41,681 nt of DNA from Lachnospiraceae bacterium (GTDB lineage: Bacteria; Bacillota; Clostridia; Lachnospirales; Lachnospiraceae), in the NCBI GenBank assembly GCA_030531245.1, contig JAUNOA010000011.1, positions 1 to 41,681 of the forward strand, in the 5' to 3' direction. This document shows positions 26,257 through 35,153 of the stretch, in pieces (the first letter of the stretch is position 1; each line of letters begins with the position of its first letter). A program made the translations under genes and the position numbers. Below the pieces are notes generated by a model, which saw only the letters and a program-made list of their open reading frames with translations, was not told the DNA's origin and searched no databases.

Positions 26257-26790
26257 TCAGATTTCCGGCTCGATAAGTCCGTAGCTGTTTCCTTTTCTCT
26301 TATATACTACGTTGACCTGATTTGTATCCATATTCAGGAAAACGAAGAAATTATGTCCGAGCATCTCCATCTGAAGGCATGCTTCTTCGGCATCCATCGG
26401 TTTAAGAGCAAAACTCTTGGTCTTTACGATTTTCAGACCATCTTCATCCTCTTCGGGATAATCCTCATCGATGAAATTCTGTGAGAATGCTATTGCACTC
26501 TGCTTTTTGTCAATCAGTTTGTTTTTGTATTTCTTGATCTGTTTCTCGATGATTTCAGCAACATTGTCGATTGAGCTGTAAAGATCATATCCGGCGTCCT
26601 CTGCACGGATGAAACCGAGCTTTGTCGGAATTGTAACTTCAATCTTCTGAAGATCGCCGTCAGTACCTACGGTTGCCCTGGCTTCTGTTTCCGGAGTAAA
26701 GTACTTGCTCAGTCTGTCGAGCTTGCTCTCTATTGCTTCCTTGATAGTATCGGAGACTTCAATGTTTCTTCCCATGAGTGTATATTTCAT
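26257..26790 (-). CDS. hpf: Long-form ribosome hibernation promoting factor
   Basis: It binds the 30S decoding region and dimerises ribosomes to 100S particles under stress. The 177-residue protein has an N-terminal HPF/RaiA domain (about 1-100, MKYTLMGRNIEVSDTIKEAI onward), an acidic linker, and the C-terminal dimerisation domain ending VVYKRKGNSYGLIEPEI. The ATG at 26790 follows a near-perfect AAGGAGGTGG site. In Bacillus hpf lies in the same direction as secA; here it is reversed and has its own promoter and a palindrome in its leader. Confidence 0.97.
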   Translation of the reverse strand: MKYTLMGRNIEVSDTIKEAIESKLDRLSKYFTPETEARATVGTDGDLQKIEVTIPTKLGFIRAEDAGYDLYSSIDNVAEIIEKQIKKYKNKLIDKKQSAIAFSQNFIDEDYPEEDEDGLKIVKTKSFALKPMDAEEACLQMEMLGHNFFVFLNMDTNQVNVVYKRKGNSYGLIEPEI

Positions 26791-26803
26791 AAGCCACCTC
26801 CTT

Positions 26804-26817
26804 GTACAATATTGTAC
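26804..26817. promoter_or_regulatory. 14-bp perfect palindrome in the hpf leader, candidate operator
   Basis: GTACAATATTGTAC is fully symmetric. It lies between the predicted hpf transcription start (about 26823) and the ribosome site, where a bound repressor would block transcription. Confidence 0.5.
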
Positions 26818-26829
26818 TTTTATGTAAAC

Positions 26830-26858
26830 ATTATACAATAAATACCCCTTATTGGCAA
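26830..26858 (-). promoter_or_regulatory. Promoter for hpf
   Basis: On the minus strand, TTGCCA (26853-26858) and TATAAT (26830-26835) are 17 bases apart. Only one base differs from consensus. Expected start is near 26823. Confidence 0.82.
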
Positions 26859-26919
26859 TGAACGAGATGTTAAAAAAATGTAAACATAAGCTCAAAACCT
26901 CGCGAGTTCGTCATAAATG

Positions 26920-26928
26920 TGTTAAAAT
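26920..26928 (+). promoter_or_regulatory. Extended -10 promoter for secA
   Basis: TGTTAAAAT is a TGN-extended -10 with one mismatch in the hexamer. No clear -35 is present. A start near 26935 leaves a short leader with AAGGAG. Confidence 0.5.
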
Positions 26929-26952
26929 CGTTACTAGTGTATAAGGAGAAAT

Positions 26953-29520
26953 ATGCGCATGAGTACAATAGTTGATAAACTCTTCGGAACACATAGTGAG
27001 AGAGAACTGAAACTTATCAATCCGATGGTGGATAAAATCGTAGCACTGCGTCCTCAGATGCAGGCTATGAGCGATGAAGAGCTGCGCGATCAGACAGTAA
27101 AGTTCAGGAAGCGTCTGGCGGACGGGGAAACTCTGGATGATATTCTGATAGAGGCATTTGCAACAGTTCGCGAGGCTGCCAGAAGAGTTCTGCATATGGA
27201 GCATTATCCGGTTCAGCTGGTCGGCGGTATCGTTCTTCATCAGGGACGAATTGCCGAGATGAAGACAGGTGAAGGTAAAACCCTCGTATCGACCTGCCCG
27301 GCATATCTCAACGCACTTGCCGGTCACGGAGTCCATATAGTTACTGTCAATGATTATCTGGCAAAGCGTGATGCCGAGTGGATGGGAGCTGTCCATGAGT
27401 TTCTGGGATTAAAGGTCGGCTGCGTTCTTTGCGGTATGACATCCGAGGAAAGAAAAGAGCAGTATGCCTGTGATATTACTTATGTCACCAATAACGAGCT
27501 TGGCTTTGATTACCTCAGGGACAATATGGCTATCTATAAAGAGCAGCAGGTTATCCGTGAACTCGATTTTGCCATTATCGATGAGGTCGACTCGGTTCTT
27601 ATAGATGAAGCCCGCACACCTCTTATCATAAGCGGTCAGTCAGGCAAGTCCACAAAGCTTTATGAGCTCTGTGATCTTCTGGCAAAGCAGCTGAAGCGAG
27701 GTGAAGCAAGCGGCGAGTTCACAAAGATGAATGCCATCATGAATGAAGACATCGTCGAGACAGGGGATTTCATCGTCAATGAAAAAGAAAAAATCGTCAA
27801 CCTGACCGAAGAAGGTGTGGCAAAGGTTGAGCAGTTCTTCCATATAGACAACCTGGCTGACGCAGAGAATCTTGAGATCCAGCATTGCATCATCCTGGCA
27901 CTGCGTGCAAACAACCTCATGTTCAAGGATCAGGATTATGTCGTAAAGGATGACGAGGTGCTGATTGTCGATGAGTTTACAGGACGTATCATGCAGGGAA
28001 GAAGATACAGCGACGGACTTCATCAGGCAATCGAAGCAAAGGAGCATGTTAAGGTCAAGAGAGAGTCCAAGACTCTTGCGACCATAACTTTCCAGAACTT
28101 CTTTAATAAATTCAATAAAAAGGCCGGCATGACCGGTACAGCGCTGACGGAGGAAAAAGAATTCCGCAACACATACGGAATGGATGTAATAGAGATTCCG
28201 ACAAATCTTCCTGTTGCCCGTATCGATTATGAAGATGCCGTATATAAGACACAGCGTGAAAAATTCAAGGCTGTAGTCGATGAGATAGAAGAGACCCATG
28301 CCAGCGGTCAGCCGGTACTGGTAGGTACGATTACGATCGAGACATCGGAGATGCTTTCGACCATGCTCCGCAGAAGAGGCATCCCTCATACGGTTCTGAA
28401 TGCGAAGTTCCATGAAAAGGAAGCGGAGATCGTTGCCGGGGCAGGACAGAAAGGTGCGGTTACAATCGCAACCAATATGGCGGGCCGTGGTACCGATATC
28501 AAGCTGGATGAGTTCAGCCGTCAGAACGGCGGACTCAAGATCATAGGTACGGAACGTCATGAGGCAAGACGTATCGACAATCAGCTGAGAGGTCGTTCAG
28601 GACGTCAGGGAGATCCGGGAAGCAGCCGTTTCTTCATTTCTCTTGAGGATGATCTGATGAGACTTTTCGGATCAGACAGACTGATGGGAATATTCACTTC
28701 TCTCGGAGTTGAGGACGGTGAGGAAATCCATCACAAGATGCTGTCCGACGCTATCAGGAAAGCACAGGAACGTATCGAGAATAATAACTACGGTATCCGT
28801 GAAAACCTTCTGAAATATGACCAGGTAAACAATGAGCAGCGAGAGGTAATCTATGCTGAGCGTAATCAGGTGCTTGAAGGCAACAACATGAGAGAAACGA
28901 TCATGAAGATGATCAATGATATCGTAGAGCATGCCGTTGATATGACCTGCAATGAAGATGCACCGAATGATCAGTGGGATGTTACGGCACTCAACGAATT
29001 GCTTCTGCCTATCATTCCGTTAAAACCTGTAAGTATCTCGTCAGGAGACAGGAAGAATACGCTTATACACAGACTTAAGGAAGAGGCAGTCAAGCTTTAT
29101 GAGGATAAGGAATCCCAGTTCCCTGCTGCCGAGCAGGCACGTGAGGCTGAGCGTATCATTCTTCTTAAAGTAATTGACAACAAGTGGATGAATCATATCG
29201 ACGATATGGAGCAGCTGCGACAGAACATCGGAGTTGTAGCATACGGTCAGAAGGATCCGCTTGTTGAATATAAGGTTCAGGCATTTGATATGTTTGAACA
29301 GATGGAAGCAGGTATTGAAGAAGAGACTGTACGTATACTGTATCATCTTCAGGTAGAGCGCAAGCTTGAGCGTGAGCCTGCAGCCAAAGTAACCGGAACA
29401 AACAGAGATGAGTCTGCTGTACGCCAGCCTGTAAAGAAGGCGGCAGCAAAAGTTTATCCAAATGATCCGTGTCCGTGCGGATCAGGAAAGAAGTATAAGA
29501 ACTGTCATGGTAGAGCTTGA
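26953..29520 (+). CDS. secA: Protein translocase ATPase SecA
   Basis: It drives post-translational export through SecYEG. The 855-residue protein has Walker [13 protein letters not shown] motif [16 protein letters not shown], the [20 protein letters not shown] segment, [10 protein letters not shown] and [11 protein letters not shown]. It ends with the zinc-binding tail [15 protein letters not shown] used for SecB or ribosome contact. Two ATG codons are possible: 26953 (four bases after AAGGAG) and 26959 (ten bases). The stop overlaps prfB by 14 nt. Confidence 0.98.
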   Translation: MRMSTIVDKLFGTHSERELKLINPMVDKIVALRPQMQAMSDEELRDQTVKFRKRLADGETLDDILIEAFATVREAARRVLHMEHYPVQLVGGIVLHQGRIAEMKTGEGKTLVSTCPAYLNALAGHGVHIVTVNDYLAKRDAEWMGAVHEFLGLKVGCVLCGMTSEERKEQYACDITYVTNNELGFDYLRDNMAIYKEQQVIRELDFAIIDEVDSVLIDEARTPLIISGQSGKSTKLYELCDLLAKQLKRGEASGEFTKMNAIMNEDIVETGDFIVNEKEKIVNLTEEGVAKVEQFFHIDNLADAENLEIQHCIILALRANNLMFKDQDYVVKDDEVLIVDEFTGRIMQGRRYSDGLHQAIEAKEHVKVKRESKTLATITFQNFFNKFNKKAGMTGTALTEEKEFRNTYGMDVIEIPTNLPVARIDYEDAVYKTQREKFKAVVDEIEETHASGQPVLVGTITIETSEMLSTMLRRRGIPHTVLNAKFHEKEAEIVAGAGQKGAVTIATNMAGRGTDIKLDEFSRQNGGLKIIGTERHEARRIDNQLRGRSGRQGDPGSSRFFISLEDDLMRLFGSDRLMGIFTSLGVEDGEEIHHKMLSDAIRKAQERIENNNYGIRENLLKYDQVNNEQREVIYAERNQVLEGNNMRETIMKMINDIVEHAVDMTCNEDAPNDQWDVTALNELLLPIIPLKPVSISSGDRKNTLIHRLKEEAVKLYEDKESQFPAAEQAREAERIILLKVIDNKWMNHIDDMEQLRQNIGVVAYGQKDPLVEYKVQAFDMFEQMEAGIEEETVRILYHLQVERKLEREPAAKVTGTNRDESAVRQPVKKAAAKVYPNDPCPCGSGKKYKNCHGRA

Positions 29521-30637
29521 TCAATTTAAATATACCCTATCACAGTACGAGCAGCCGCTGAAGGATCTGAAGGCTTCGCTTGACCTGGAAAACAAAAAGA
29601 ACCGTATCGCGGAACTGGACCGTGCCATGGAGGCACCTGATTTCTGGACCGATGCGGACCGTTCGACAAAACTGTCCAAAGAGGCAAAGAACCTGAAAGA
29701 CACAGTGCAGATGTACAATCAGGTTGAGCAGGATTTCACAGATGCTAAGGACATGATCGATCTGGCAAATGAGGAAGACGATCACAGCCTTATTGAAGAG
29801 ATTCAGGGACTCGTCGAAGATCTGACTGCAAAAATCGATATGATGAAGACTCAGCAGCTTTTGTCAGGACCGTATGATCACAGCAGTGCGATCCTCAGAC
29901 TGAATGCCGGAGCAGGCGGAACAGAATCCTGTGACTGGTGTTCCATGCTATATCGTATGTATACTAGATGGGCGGAGAAAAAGGGATATTCCGTAGATGT
30001 GCTGGATTTCCTTGACGGAGATGAGGCCGGAATCAAATCCGTGACCATACAGATAAACGGCGAAAATGCTTACGGATTTCTGCGCTCCGAACACGGCATC
30101 CACAGACTTGTACGTATCAGTCCGTTCAATGCACAGGGCAAGCGTCAGACAAGTTTTGTAAGCTGTGACATTATGCCCGACATAGAGGAGGATCTTGATA
30201 TTGAGATCAAGGACGACGATATACGTATAGATACATATCGTTCATCCGGTGCCGGCGGACAGCATATCAACAAGACTTCATCGGCTATTCGTATCACACA
30301 TTTCCCGACGGGAATAGTTGTTACCTGTCAGAATGAACGCAGCCAGTTCCAGAACAAGGATAAGGCTATGCAGATCCTGAAGACAAAGCTGTTTATGCTC
30401 AAGCAGCAGGAAAACATGGAGAAACTTTCCGGCATCAGAGGTGAGGTCAAAGATAATGCATGGGGTTCACAGATTCGTTCTTACGTGCTTCAGCCGTACA
30501 AGATGGTCAAGGATCTGCGTACCGGATGCGAGTCCGGAAACACAGATGCTGTTCTTGACGGAAACCTCGACAAATTTATTACTGCATATCTGACCTGGAT
30601 GTCACTCGGATGTCCTGACAGAAAGGTTGAAGACTGA
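29507..30637 (+). CDS. prfB: Peptide chain release factor 2, without programmed frameshift
   Basis: It terminates translation at UGA and UAA. The 376-residue protein has the stop-recognition tripeptide SPF at 205-207 and GGQ at 250-252, the same numbering as E. coli RF2. Most bacterial prfB genes have an in-frame UGA at codon 26 (CTT TGA C) read by +1 frameshifting. Here codons 25-26 are CTT GAC at 29579-29584, as if one T had been lost, so the frame is continuous from the ATG at 29507 and the autoregulatory device is absent. It overlaps the end of secA, the common secA-prfB pair. Confidence 0.97.
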   Translation: MVELDQFKYTLSQYEQPLKDLKASLDLENKKNRIAELDRAMEAPDFWTDADRSTKLSKEAKNLKDTVQMYNQVEQDFTDAKDMIDLANEEDDHSLIEEIQGLVEDLTAKIDMMKTQQLLSGPYDHSSAILRLNAGAGGTESCDWCSMLYRMYTRWAEKKGYSVDVLDFLDGDEAGIKSVTIQINGENAYGFLRSEHGIHRLVRISPFNAQGKRQTSFVSCDIMPDIEEDLDIEIKDDDIRIDTYRSSGAGGQHINKTSSAIRITHFPTGIVVTCQNERSQFQNKDKAMQILKTKLFMLKQQENMEKLSGIRGEVKDNAWGSQIRSYVLQPYKMVKDLRTGCESGNTDAVLDGNLDKFITAYLTWMSLGCPDRKVED

Positions 30638-30657
30638 TTTTAAGGAAGACATTAGCT

Positions 30658-31554
30658 ATGAAGATTTCAATTCTCGGATTCGGAACTATAGGCAGCGGAG
30701 TCTATGAGATTGCCAAAGCCAATGATATAGAAGTGGTAAAGGTACTCGATCTCAGAGACCTTGAGGTACCTGAACTTACAAAAGATTTTAACGATGTGCT
30801 CAGCAGCGACAGTGATACCGTAGTTGAGACTATGGGCGGAGAACACCCGGCATATGAATTTGTTAAGCAGTGTCTTGAAGCGGGGAAAAATGTAGTTACA
30901 TCAAATAAGGCTCTGGTGGCCGCTTTTGGTGAGGAACTCGTTGCCACCGCGAAGGCGCATGATGTTCAGTTCCTGTTTGAAGCATCTGTCGGAGGCGGGA
31001 TTCCGATTATCCATGTAATCACTGAATGCTTAAGATGTGACGATATCACCAGGATTTCGGGAATTCTGAACGGAACGACTAATTTCATCCTTAAACAGAT
31101 GGATGATAACGGAATGTCATTTGATGAGGCTCTTAAGCTGGCTCAGGAGCTCGGATATGCGGAGCGTGATCCGTCAGCTGATATTGAGGGTTGGGATACC
31201 TGCAGAAAGACGGCAATTCTCGGATGGCTCATCAGCGGACAGATGCCTGATTACAAGTCTATTCCGACCGAAGGAATAACAAAGATAACAAAGGATGACA
31301 TCGACAGGGCCAGAGAGGAAGGAAAGACCATAAAACTTCTGGGGATAGTTGAAAAGGATGCAGACGGCAGACTGAATGCCTGCGTTAAGCCCGAGGTCAT
31401 AGGACCCGATCATGAACTTTACAGTGTCAACGGTGTAATGAATGCCATACTGGTTGAATCAAAGTACATGGGGAAATCGCTGTATTACGGTCCCGGTGCA
31501 GGAAAACTGCCAACGGCAACAGCCGTGATTGCTGACGTAATGAGGACAAAATAA
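30658..31554 (+). CDS. hom: Homoserine dehydrogenase, short form
   Basis: It reduces aspartate semialdehyde to homoserine on the way to threonine and methionine. The 298-residue protein has an N-terminal Rossmann motif, LGFGTIGSGV, then TSNKALVA, FEASVGGGIPII, SGILNGTTNFIL and ERDPSADIEGWD, which are hallmarks of the family. The C-terminal ACT regulatory domain of the usual enzyme (about 430 residues) is missing, so feedback control by threonine through that domain is not expected. The ATG follows AAGGAAG. It lies 20 bases after prfB and is closed by a terminator. Confidence 0.93.
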   Translation: MKISILGFGTIGSGVYEIAKANDIEVVKVLDLRDLEVPELTKDFNDVLSSDSDTVVETMGGEHPAYEFVKQCLEAGKNVVTSNKALVAAFGEELVATAKAHDVQFLFEASVGGGIPIIHVITECLRCDDITRISGILNGTTNFILKQMDDNGMSFDEALKLAQELGYAERDPSADIEGWDTCRKTAILGWLISGQMPDYKSIPTEGITKITKDDIDRAREEGKTIKLLGIVEKDADGRLNACVKPEVIGPDHELYSVNGVMNAILVESKYMGKSLYYGPGAGKLPTATAVIADVMRTK

Positions 31555-31579
31555 AAACGAGCGCTTCGGCGCTCGTTTT
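31554..31579. terminator. Terminator of hom, likely bidirectional
   Basis: An 11-pair perfect stem AAAACGAGCGC has a TTCG tetraloop. A and T tails on both sides allow it to end hom and possibly the convergent lepB transcript. Confidence 0.92.
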
Positions 31580-31586
31580 ACTGTCC

Positions 31587-31660
31587 GGCAGTCCTGTCAT
31601 TCCGGGCTTTGCTTCTCGCAATCATAGATTCTCTCGAAGCAAACCCTCCAGCGGACTGCC
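31587..31660. repeat. Nested hairpin between hom and lepB
   Basis: Outer arms GGCAGTCC (31587-31594) and GGACTGCC (31653-31660) are perfect complements. Inside, GGG, TTTGCTTC, GAAGCAAA and CCC pair in order, with a further AATC/GATT at the tip. On the minus strand it lies in the 3' untranslated part of lepB. It has no T-run of its own, and its function is unknown. Confidence 0.75.
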
Positions 31661-31675
31661 TGCTGTGAATCGAAT

Positions 31676-32251
31676 TTACCTGACTTTTTCGATAGGGAAC
31701 GGCCAGTATTTCAGGCCGACTTTTGCAATGATTTTATCCTTATATACATAAGTATTATCCCAGTAACGTGCATCCGCCGAATAATTCCGGTTATCGCCCA
31801 TCATGAAATATGCATTCTCAGGCACTTCGAAATGCATCGGCTCTTCACCCGGATACATAGGCTCTGCCAGATATGGCTCGTCAAGAGGTTCTCCGTTGAT
31901 ATAAACCTGACCCTGGATGATATCTACAGTTTCCCCCGGGAGACCTATTACCCTTTTGACAAAATAGACTTTCTCATCATCCGGCCAATGGAATATTACT
32001 ACGTCTCCACGTTGAGGATCACTGTTTAGATAGGTAAGTCTGGATCCGAAAACCCTGGCCCCGGTCATAATATTCGGCTCCATAGAACCTGTCGGAACCA
32101 CGGAGTTGGCAATCAGGAAATTGTTGATCACAAAAGCGATAGCCGCAGCTATGACAAAGACCTCTATCCAGCTCAGGATTTCCTTGCCGATACTGTTTTT
32201 CTCTTCTTGTTTATCGGGAGTACCCGATGATTTATATTTTTTCGTACTCAT
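31676..32251 (-). CDS. lepB: Signal peptidase I
   Basis: It cleaves signal peptides of Sec-exported proteins at the outer membrane face. The 191-residue protein has a short charged N-terminus and one membrane helix (about 29-48). Catalytic Ser56 lies in PTGSMEP and Lys99 in YFVKRVIGLPGE. The later conserved box is present as MGDNRNYSADARYW. It is convergent with hom and divergent from the guanylate-kinase-like gene. A GGAG lies about 14 bases before the ATG, a long spacing. Confidence 0.96.
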   Translation of the reverse strand: MSTKKYKSSGTPDKQEEKNSIGKEILSWIEVFVIAAAIAFVINNFLIANSVVPTGSMEPNIMTGARVFGSRLTYLNSDPQRGDVVIFHWPDDEKVYFVKRVIGLPGETVDIIQGQVYINGEPLDEPYLAEPMYPGEEPMHFEVPENAYFMMGDNRNYSADARYWDNTYVYKDKIIAKVGLKYWPFPIEKVR

Positions 32252-32310
32252 ATGTTTAGTTTACTCCAATTACAGAAAATATGCAAATTATCGCGTGACA
32301 TTTGCTTTTA

Positions 32311-32319
32311 TGATATAAT
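32311..32319 (+). promoter_or_regulatory. Extended -10 promoter for the gmk-like/holB operon
   Basis: TGATATAAT combines a TGN extension with a perfect TATAAT. No good -35 is present. A start near 32326 gives a leader of about 25 nt containing GAGGAA. Confidence 0.7.
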
Positions 32320-32351
32320 ATAGTAGATTTATTGTGGAAAGAGGAAACCTG

Positions 32352-32942
32352 ATGGGAAAAATATATTGCATTATGGGTAAAAGCGCGAGCGGAAAAGACA
32401 CTCTTTTCAAAAAGCTGCTTCTGGAATGCCCGAAAATGAAAAAAATGGTGCTTTACACTACCCGGCCGATGCGCGAGGGTGAGACAGACGGTGTAGAGTA
32501 TCATTTTGTAAAACCGGAAGACCTTGACCGCTTTGAAAAAGAAGGAAAACTTGTCGAGAAGAGAATATACAACACTGTTCACGGTCCATGGATATATGCG
32601 ACAGTCGATAATAAAGATCTGAAACTGGCAAGCCGGAATTATCTTGTAATCGGCACACTTGAGTCGTATGTAAAAATACGCGATTACTTCGGACAGGACA
32701 ATGTTGTCCCCATACTTATAACTCTTGATGACGGAATCAGGCTGCAGCGTGCCCTTAACAGGGAAAATGTGCAGAATGAGCCGCATTACAGGGAAATGTG
32801 CCGCAGGTATCTGGCAGATGAAGAAGATTTCTCTGAAGAGAAGATTCGTGAGGCCGGTATCAGTAAACGTTATGTAAATGAAGACCTGAGCAGATGCTTC
32901 GCGGAAATCTGTGCAGTCATAAAAAACCCGAAGGAAGGCTGA
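32352..32942 (+). CDS. Guanylate kinase-like protein
   Basis: The protein has 196 residues with P-loop GKSASGKDT, TTRPMREGETDGVEYHFV (GMP-binding region) and GTLESY. The family converts GMP to GDP. The P-loop ends in Lys-Asp instead of the usual GKST/GKGT, and a lid region YREMCRRYLADEEDF differs from standard Gmk, so the substrate may differ. The ATG at 32352 follows GAGGAA. It sits in the place of tmk in the Bacillus tmk-holB order, so it may be a second nucleotide kinase or a regulator of the operon. Confidence 0.82.
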   Translation: MGKIYCIMGKSASGKDTLFKKLLLECPKMKKMVLYTTRPMREGETDGVEYHFVKPEDLDRFEKEGKLVEKRIYNTVHGPWIYATVDNKDLKLASRNYLVIGTLESYVKIRDYFGQDNVVPILITLDDGIRLQRALNRENVQNEPHYREMCRRYLADEEDFSEEKIREAGISKRYVNEDLSRCFAEICAVIKNPKEG

Positions 32943-32954
32943 AAGATTCTGCCC

Positions 32955-33725
32955 ATGATTGATAATTATCTGGAAAATGCAGCCGATAGCCACAGACTGT
33001 CGCATGCGTACATAATAGAAGGTGCTTCTGCCGATATCAGGAAAAAAGCCGCCGGAGATTTCATAGGTATCCTGATGGGAGATGAGCAACATGTACAGGC
33101 TCAGATCAGCGCAGGTACGCATCCGGATATCATATGGGTGACTCATGAGAAACCGATGACGATCTCGGTCCGTGAGGTGCGCGAACAGATATGTGATACA
33201 ATCTCGGTGAGACCATTTGAGGGCGGACGCAAGGTTTATGTGATGGACGATGCCCAGCTGATGCCGCCGGGGGCACAGAATGCTCTGTTAAAGACACTTG
33301 AGGAACCGCCGGAGTATGCCGTCATTCTTCTCATGACGGATAATCAGGCAACTCTTCTTGATACGATACGCAGCAGATGCATCGTGCTTAAGTGTGACAA
33401 TGTGACAGATGCGGAAGAATCGGACAAGGCAGACCTTCTTGAAGGCTTTACATTTGATATTTCACAGAAGAGAAACCATTGTGGTGCAGCACGTGCCAAT
33501 GAGATAACGGCAGAGGTTCTTTCGGATGGACCGAAAGGTGCACAGCAGTTTCTTGATTTAATGAGGAAACATATTAAAGAACTGATGGTTTTGCATAATA
33601 CGTCGGAGGCATTTGACACTACGAGAGCCGTAAGAGCTCTTGAACTGATCGACGAAGCGGAAACACGTCTTAAGTTCAATGTAAATTCGGAACTGACGAT
33701 AGAAATGATGTTAATGGAGATTTGA
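32955..33725 (+). CDS. holB: DNA polymerase III delta' subunit
   Basis: It is part of the clamp loader. The 256-residue protein has SHAYIIEGA at the start and VRPFEGGRKVYVMDDAQLM, then GAQNALLKTLEEPPEYAVILL and TIRSRC (SRC motif). It lacks a Walker A lysine and a zinc knuckle, consistent with a non-hydrolysing delta' of short type. The position before ricT is conserved in Firmicutes. Confidence 0.92.
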   Translation: MIDNYLENAADSHRLSHAYIIEGASADIRKKAAGDFIGILMGDEQHVQAQISAGTHPDIIWVTHEKPMTISVREVREQICDTISVRPFEGGRKVYVMDDAQLMPPGAQNALLKTLEEPPEYAVILLMTDNQATLLDTIRSRCIVLKCDNVTDAEESDKADLLEGFTFDISQKRNHCGAARANEITAEVLSDGPKGAQQFLDLMRKHIKELMVLHNTSEAFDTTRAVRALELIDEAETRLKFNVNSELTIEMMLMEI

Positions 33726-33731
33726 TGTTAT

Positions 33732-35153
33732 ATGACTACAGTAGCAGGAGTAAGATTCAGAGAAGTAGGTAAAATATATTATTTTGATCCGGGTGAGCTC
33801 AAGCTCAGTCCCGGTGACAATGTCATCGTAGATACGGTACGCGGAACCGAATTCGGAACCGTCATGATAGGCAACAGAGAGGTTGAGGATGAAGAAATCG
33901 TTCAGCCGCTCAAGGTTGTCAGACGTATGGCTACAAAGGATGATGTCGAAAGAGTAAATATCAACCGCGAAAAAGAAAAAGACGCGTTCAATATCTGCAA
34001 GGAAAAGATCAAAGAGCGCGGGCTTGAGATGAAGCTCATCTCCGCAGAATATACTTTTGATAATGCAAAGGTCCTTTTCTATTTCACTGCAGACGGAAGA
34101 ATAGATTTTCGTGAGCTGGTCAAGGATCTTGCGGCAATATTCAAGATTCGTATTGAGCTCCGTCAGGTCGGAGTGCGTGACGAAACCAAACTTATGGGAG
34201 GATACGGAGGCTGCGGCAGACAGCTTTGCTGCGCAAGCTATCTTTCTGATTTTGTCCCGGTTTCCATTCGTATGGCCAAGGAACAGAATCTTTCGCTAAA
34301 TCCGCAGAAGATAAGCGGAGTATGCGGAAGGCTTATGTGCTGTCTCAAAAATGAGTCGGATACCTATGAAGATCTCAACACCAGACTTCCGAAAGACGGA
34401 GGAAAAGTTATCGCGCCTGACGGACGCGAGGGAATAGCCGAGACGGTTAATGTTCTGCGGGAAAGAGTAAGAGTTCTGTTTACCGATGAACAGGGCAACC
34501 GTGAGATGGAGGAATTCGCGGCATCGGATCTAAAGTTCGTACCTCGACGAAAGGCGAAGACGGAAAAAGACGAGGCTGTCACCGAAAAGAACAAAGCAGG
34601 ATTTGATACAGTCGAAGAGACTGTTGATGAGCTTTTGGAAGAAGCCGAAAAAGAAGAAGATACTGAGCTTAAGGCACTTGAAATTGCAGAAATCGGAGAT
34701 GTTTTAGGAGAAAATGCCGGTGAGATTTCCGAAGAAATCAAGCAGGGCGAAGACATAAGACGGCGTCATAGACGCCATCGCCGGAAAAAACCCGCATATG
34801 AGGAATCCGATGCGGAAACCAGTGTTAAAAGGAACACAGAAAAAGCAGCTGCTGGCGGGCCGGAAAATACTCCGGATGCACAGACCGGTGACGCAGAAAC
34901 CGCTGATAAGCCGCACAGACGCAGACACCGCAGACATAATCCGCAGCAAAGTCAGGACGGTGCAAATTCCCGGAATGATTCTTCACAAAACGGCAACAGA
35001 CAGAGCGGAAATCAGAGAAAAAACCACAATAACGTTCAGCATATAAATTCAGATGCAAAACCGCAGGAACAAAACGGGAATGGTGAAGACAAACATCATG
35101 GAGCGCATAGACGATTTAGAAAGAGACAACCTAAAAATAATCCAGAATCCTGA
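33732..35153 (+). CDS. ricT: RicT (YaaT/PSP1) with long Arg/His-rich tail
   Basis: Residues 1-275 match RicT, a subunit of the Ric complex that carries Fe-S clusters and aids RNA processing with RNase Y, plus sporulation and competence in Bacillus. The Cys segments are GGYGGCGRQLCCASYL and GVCGRLMCCLKNE. After about 270 the protein continues for 200 residues of low complexity: an acidic stretch, then RRRHRRHRRKK, a second RRRHRRH block, and Asn/Gln/Ser/Gly-rich sequence ending RRFRKRQ. This tail is absent from Bacillus RicT (about 275 residues) and is probably disordered and RNA-binding. Confidence 0.93.
   Translation: MTTVAGVRFREVGKIYYFDPGELKLSPGDNVIVDTVRGTEFGTVMIGNREVEDEEIVQPLKVVRRMATKDDVERVNINREKEKDAFNICKEKIKERGLEMKLISAEYTFDNAKVLFYFTADGRIDFRELVKDLAAIFKIRIELRQVGVRDETKLMGGYGGCGRQLCCASYLSDFVPVSIRMAKEQNLSLNPQKISGVCGRLMCCLKNESDTYEDLNTRLPKDGGKVIAPDGREGIAETVNVLRERVRVLFTDEQGNREMEEFAASDLKFVPRRKAKTEKDEAVTEKNKAGFDTVEETVDELLEEAEKEEDTELKALEIAEIGDVLGENAGEISEEIKQGEDIRRRHRRHRRKKPAYEESDAETSVKRNTEKAAAGGPENTPDAQTGDAETADKPHRRRHRRHNPQQSQDGANSRNDSSQNGNRQSGNQRKNHNNVQHINSDAKPQEQNGNGEDKHHGAHRRFRKRQPKNNPES

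Noticed and set aside
27640-28560. 306-codon minus-strand frame inside secA
   Set aside because: It is antisense to highly conserved SecA motifs, with no promoter or ribosome site.
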